A DNA stretch of 5,038 nucleotides from Synergistaceae bacterium. GTDB lineage: Bacteria; Synergistota; Synergistia; Synergistales; Aminobacteriaceae. The notes under the pieces were generated by a model that ran no database searches, was not told where the DNA came from, and saw only the letters and a list, made by a program, of their open reading frames with translations. Location: positions 1-5,038 of the forward strand of contig JAFTBT010000016.1 of NCBI GenBank assembly GCA_017455085.1, written 5' to 3'. This document shows, in pieces, positions 4,751 through 5,038 of this stretch (the first letter of the stretch is position 1; every line of letters starts with the position of its first letter). The position numbers and the translations under genes were made by a program.

Positions 4751-5038
4751 TCAAGCACGAAATATAGCCGTGAGATTTGCACGTTGTTCATCAGGCACGA
4801 AATATAGCCGTGGGTTCAGCCCGTTGTTCATCAAATACGAGACATAGCCGTGGGTTCAGCCCGTTGTTCATCAGGCACGCAACATAGCTGTGAGATTTGC
4901 ACGTTGTTCATCAAGTACGAGACATAGCCGTGGGTTCAGCCCGTTGTTCATCAGGCACGCAACATAGCCGTGAGTTCTGCACGTTGTTCATCAAGTACGA
5001 GACATAGCCGTGGGTTCAGCCCGTTGTTCATCAGGCAC
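4741..5038. repeat. 40-bp noncoding tandem repeat array (right minisatellite), at least 7.4 copies
   Basis: Units begin at 4741, 4781, 4821, 4861, 4901, 4941, 4981 and 5021 (partial) with an exact 40-bp period and no indels. The array continues past the right edge. It is not CRISPR: there are no unique spacers, and similarity runs through the whole unit. It is unlikely to be coding: 40 is not a multiple of 3, and every unit contains TAG on the plus strand and TGA on the minus strand, so each frame meets stops. From the second unit two types alternate: one with CAGGCACG(A/C)AA (4781, 4861, 4941, 5021) and one with ACGAGACATAG (4821, 4901, 4981). Units 4901 and 4981 are identical. Each unit carries short CACG/CGTG inverted repeats. 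The array lies just upstream of the tRNA promoter; its function is unknown. Confidence 0.97.

Noticed and set aside
4741..5038. CRISPR array
   Set aside because: There are no variable spacers; whole 40-bp units are similar end to end, and no cas gene is present.

Overview
This window carries a compact housekeeping block, read entirely on the minus strand, between two unrelated tandem-repeat arrays. In transcription order (right to left) it holds: a 40-bp noncoding minisatellite at the right edge; a consensus sigma-70 promoter; tRNA-Ser(CGA); a structured spacer of about 180 nt; ackA (acetate kinase); a YceD/DUF177-family gene that overlaps ackA; rpmF (ribosomal protein bL32); a strong hairpin; htpG (Hsp90); and, three bases past the htpG stop, a probable new ORF made of 13-residue acidic repeats that runs off the left edge.

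The organism is a bacterium of moderate GC content. The order ackA - DUF177 - rpmF occurs in anaerobic fermenters such as Clostridia and, as far as I recall, Synergistota. Acetate kinase fits acetate-forming energy metabolism. I cannot fix the phylum from this window alone.

The core genes look intact. AckA aligns residue for residue with the Methanosarcina thermophila numbering, but it has Ala where the acetate-pocket Phe179 normally sits. DUF177 and rpmF are the usual pair of a ribosome-assembly-linked protein and bL32. DUF177 has no ATG or GTG start available and probably uses TTG with a good Shine-Dalgarno inside the ackA 3' end. htpG is full length and is separated from rpmF by a 14-pair GU-rich hairpin closed by a GTGA tetraloop.

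The least ordinary parts are the edges. On the left, a 39-bp tandem array is most sensibly read on the minus strand, as a Pro/Glu/Asp/Val-rich disordered protein starting right after htpG and in the same frame. On the right, a 40-bp array alternates two unit types (an 80-bp higher-order period). Its first, variant unit supplies the perfect -35 box of the tRNA promoter. Both arrays share the 10-mer CATCAGGCAC. I see no CRISPR, transposase, phage or defence gene.
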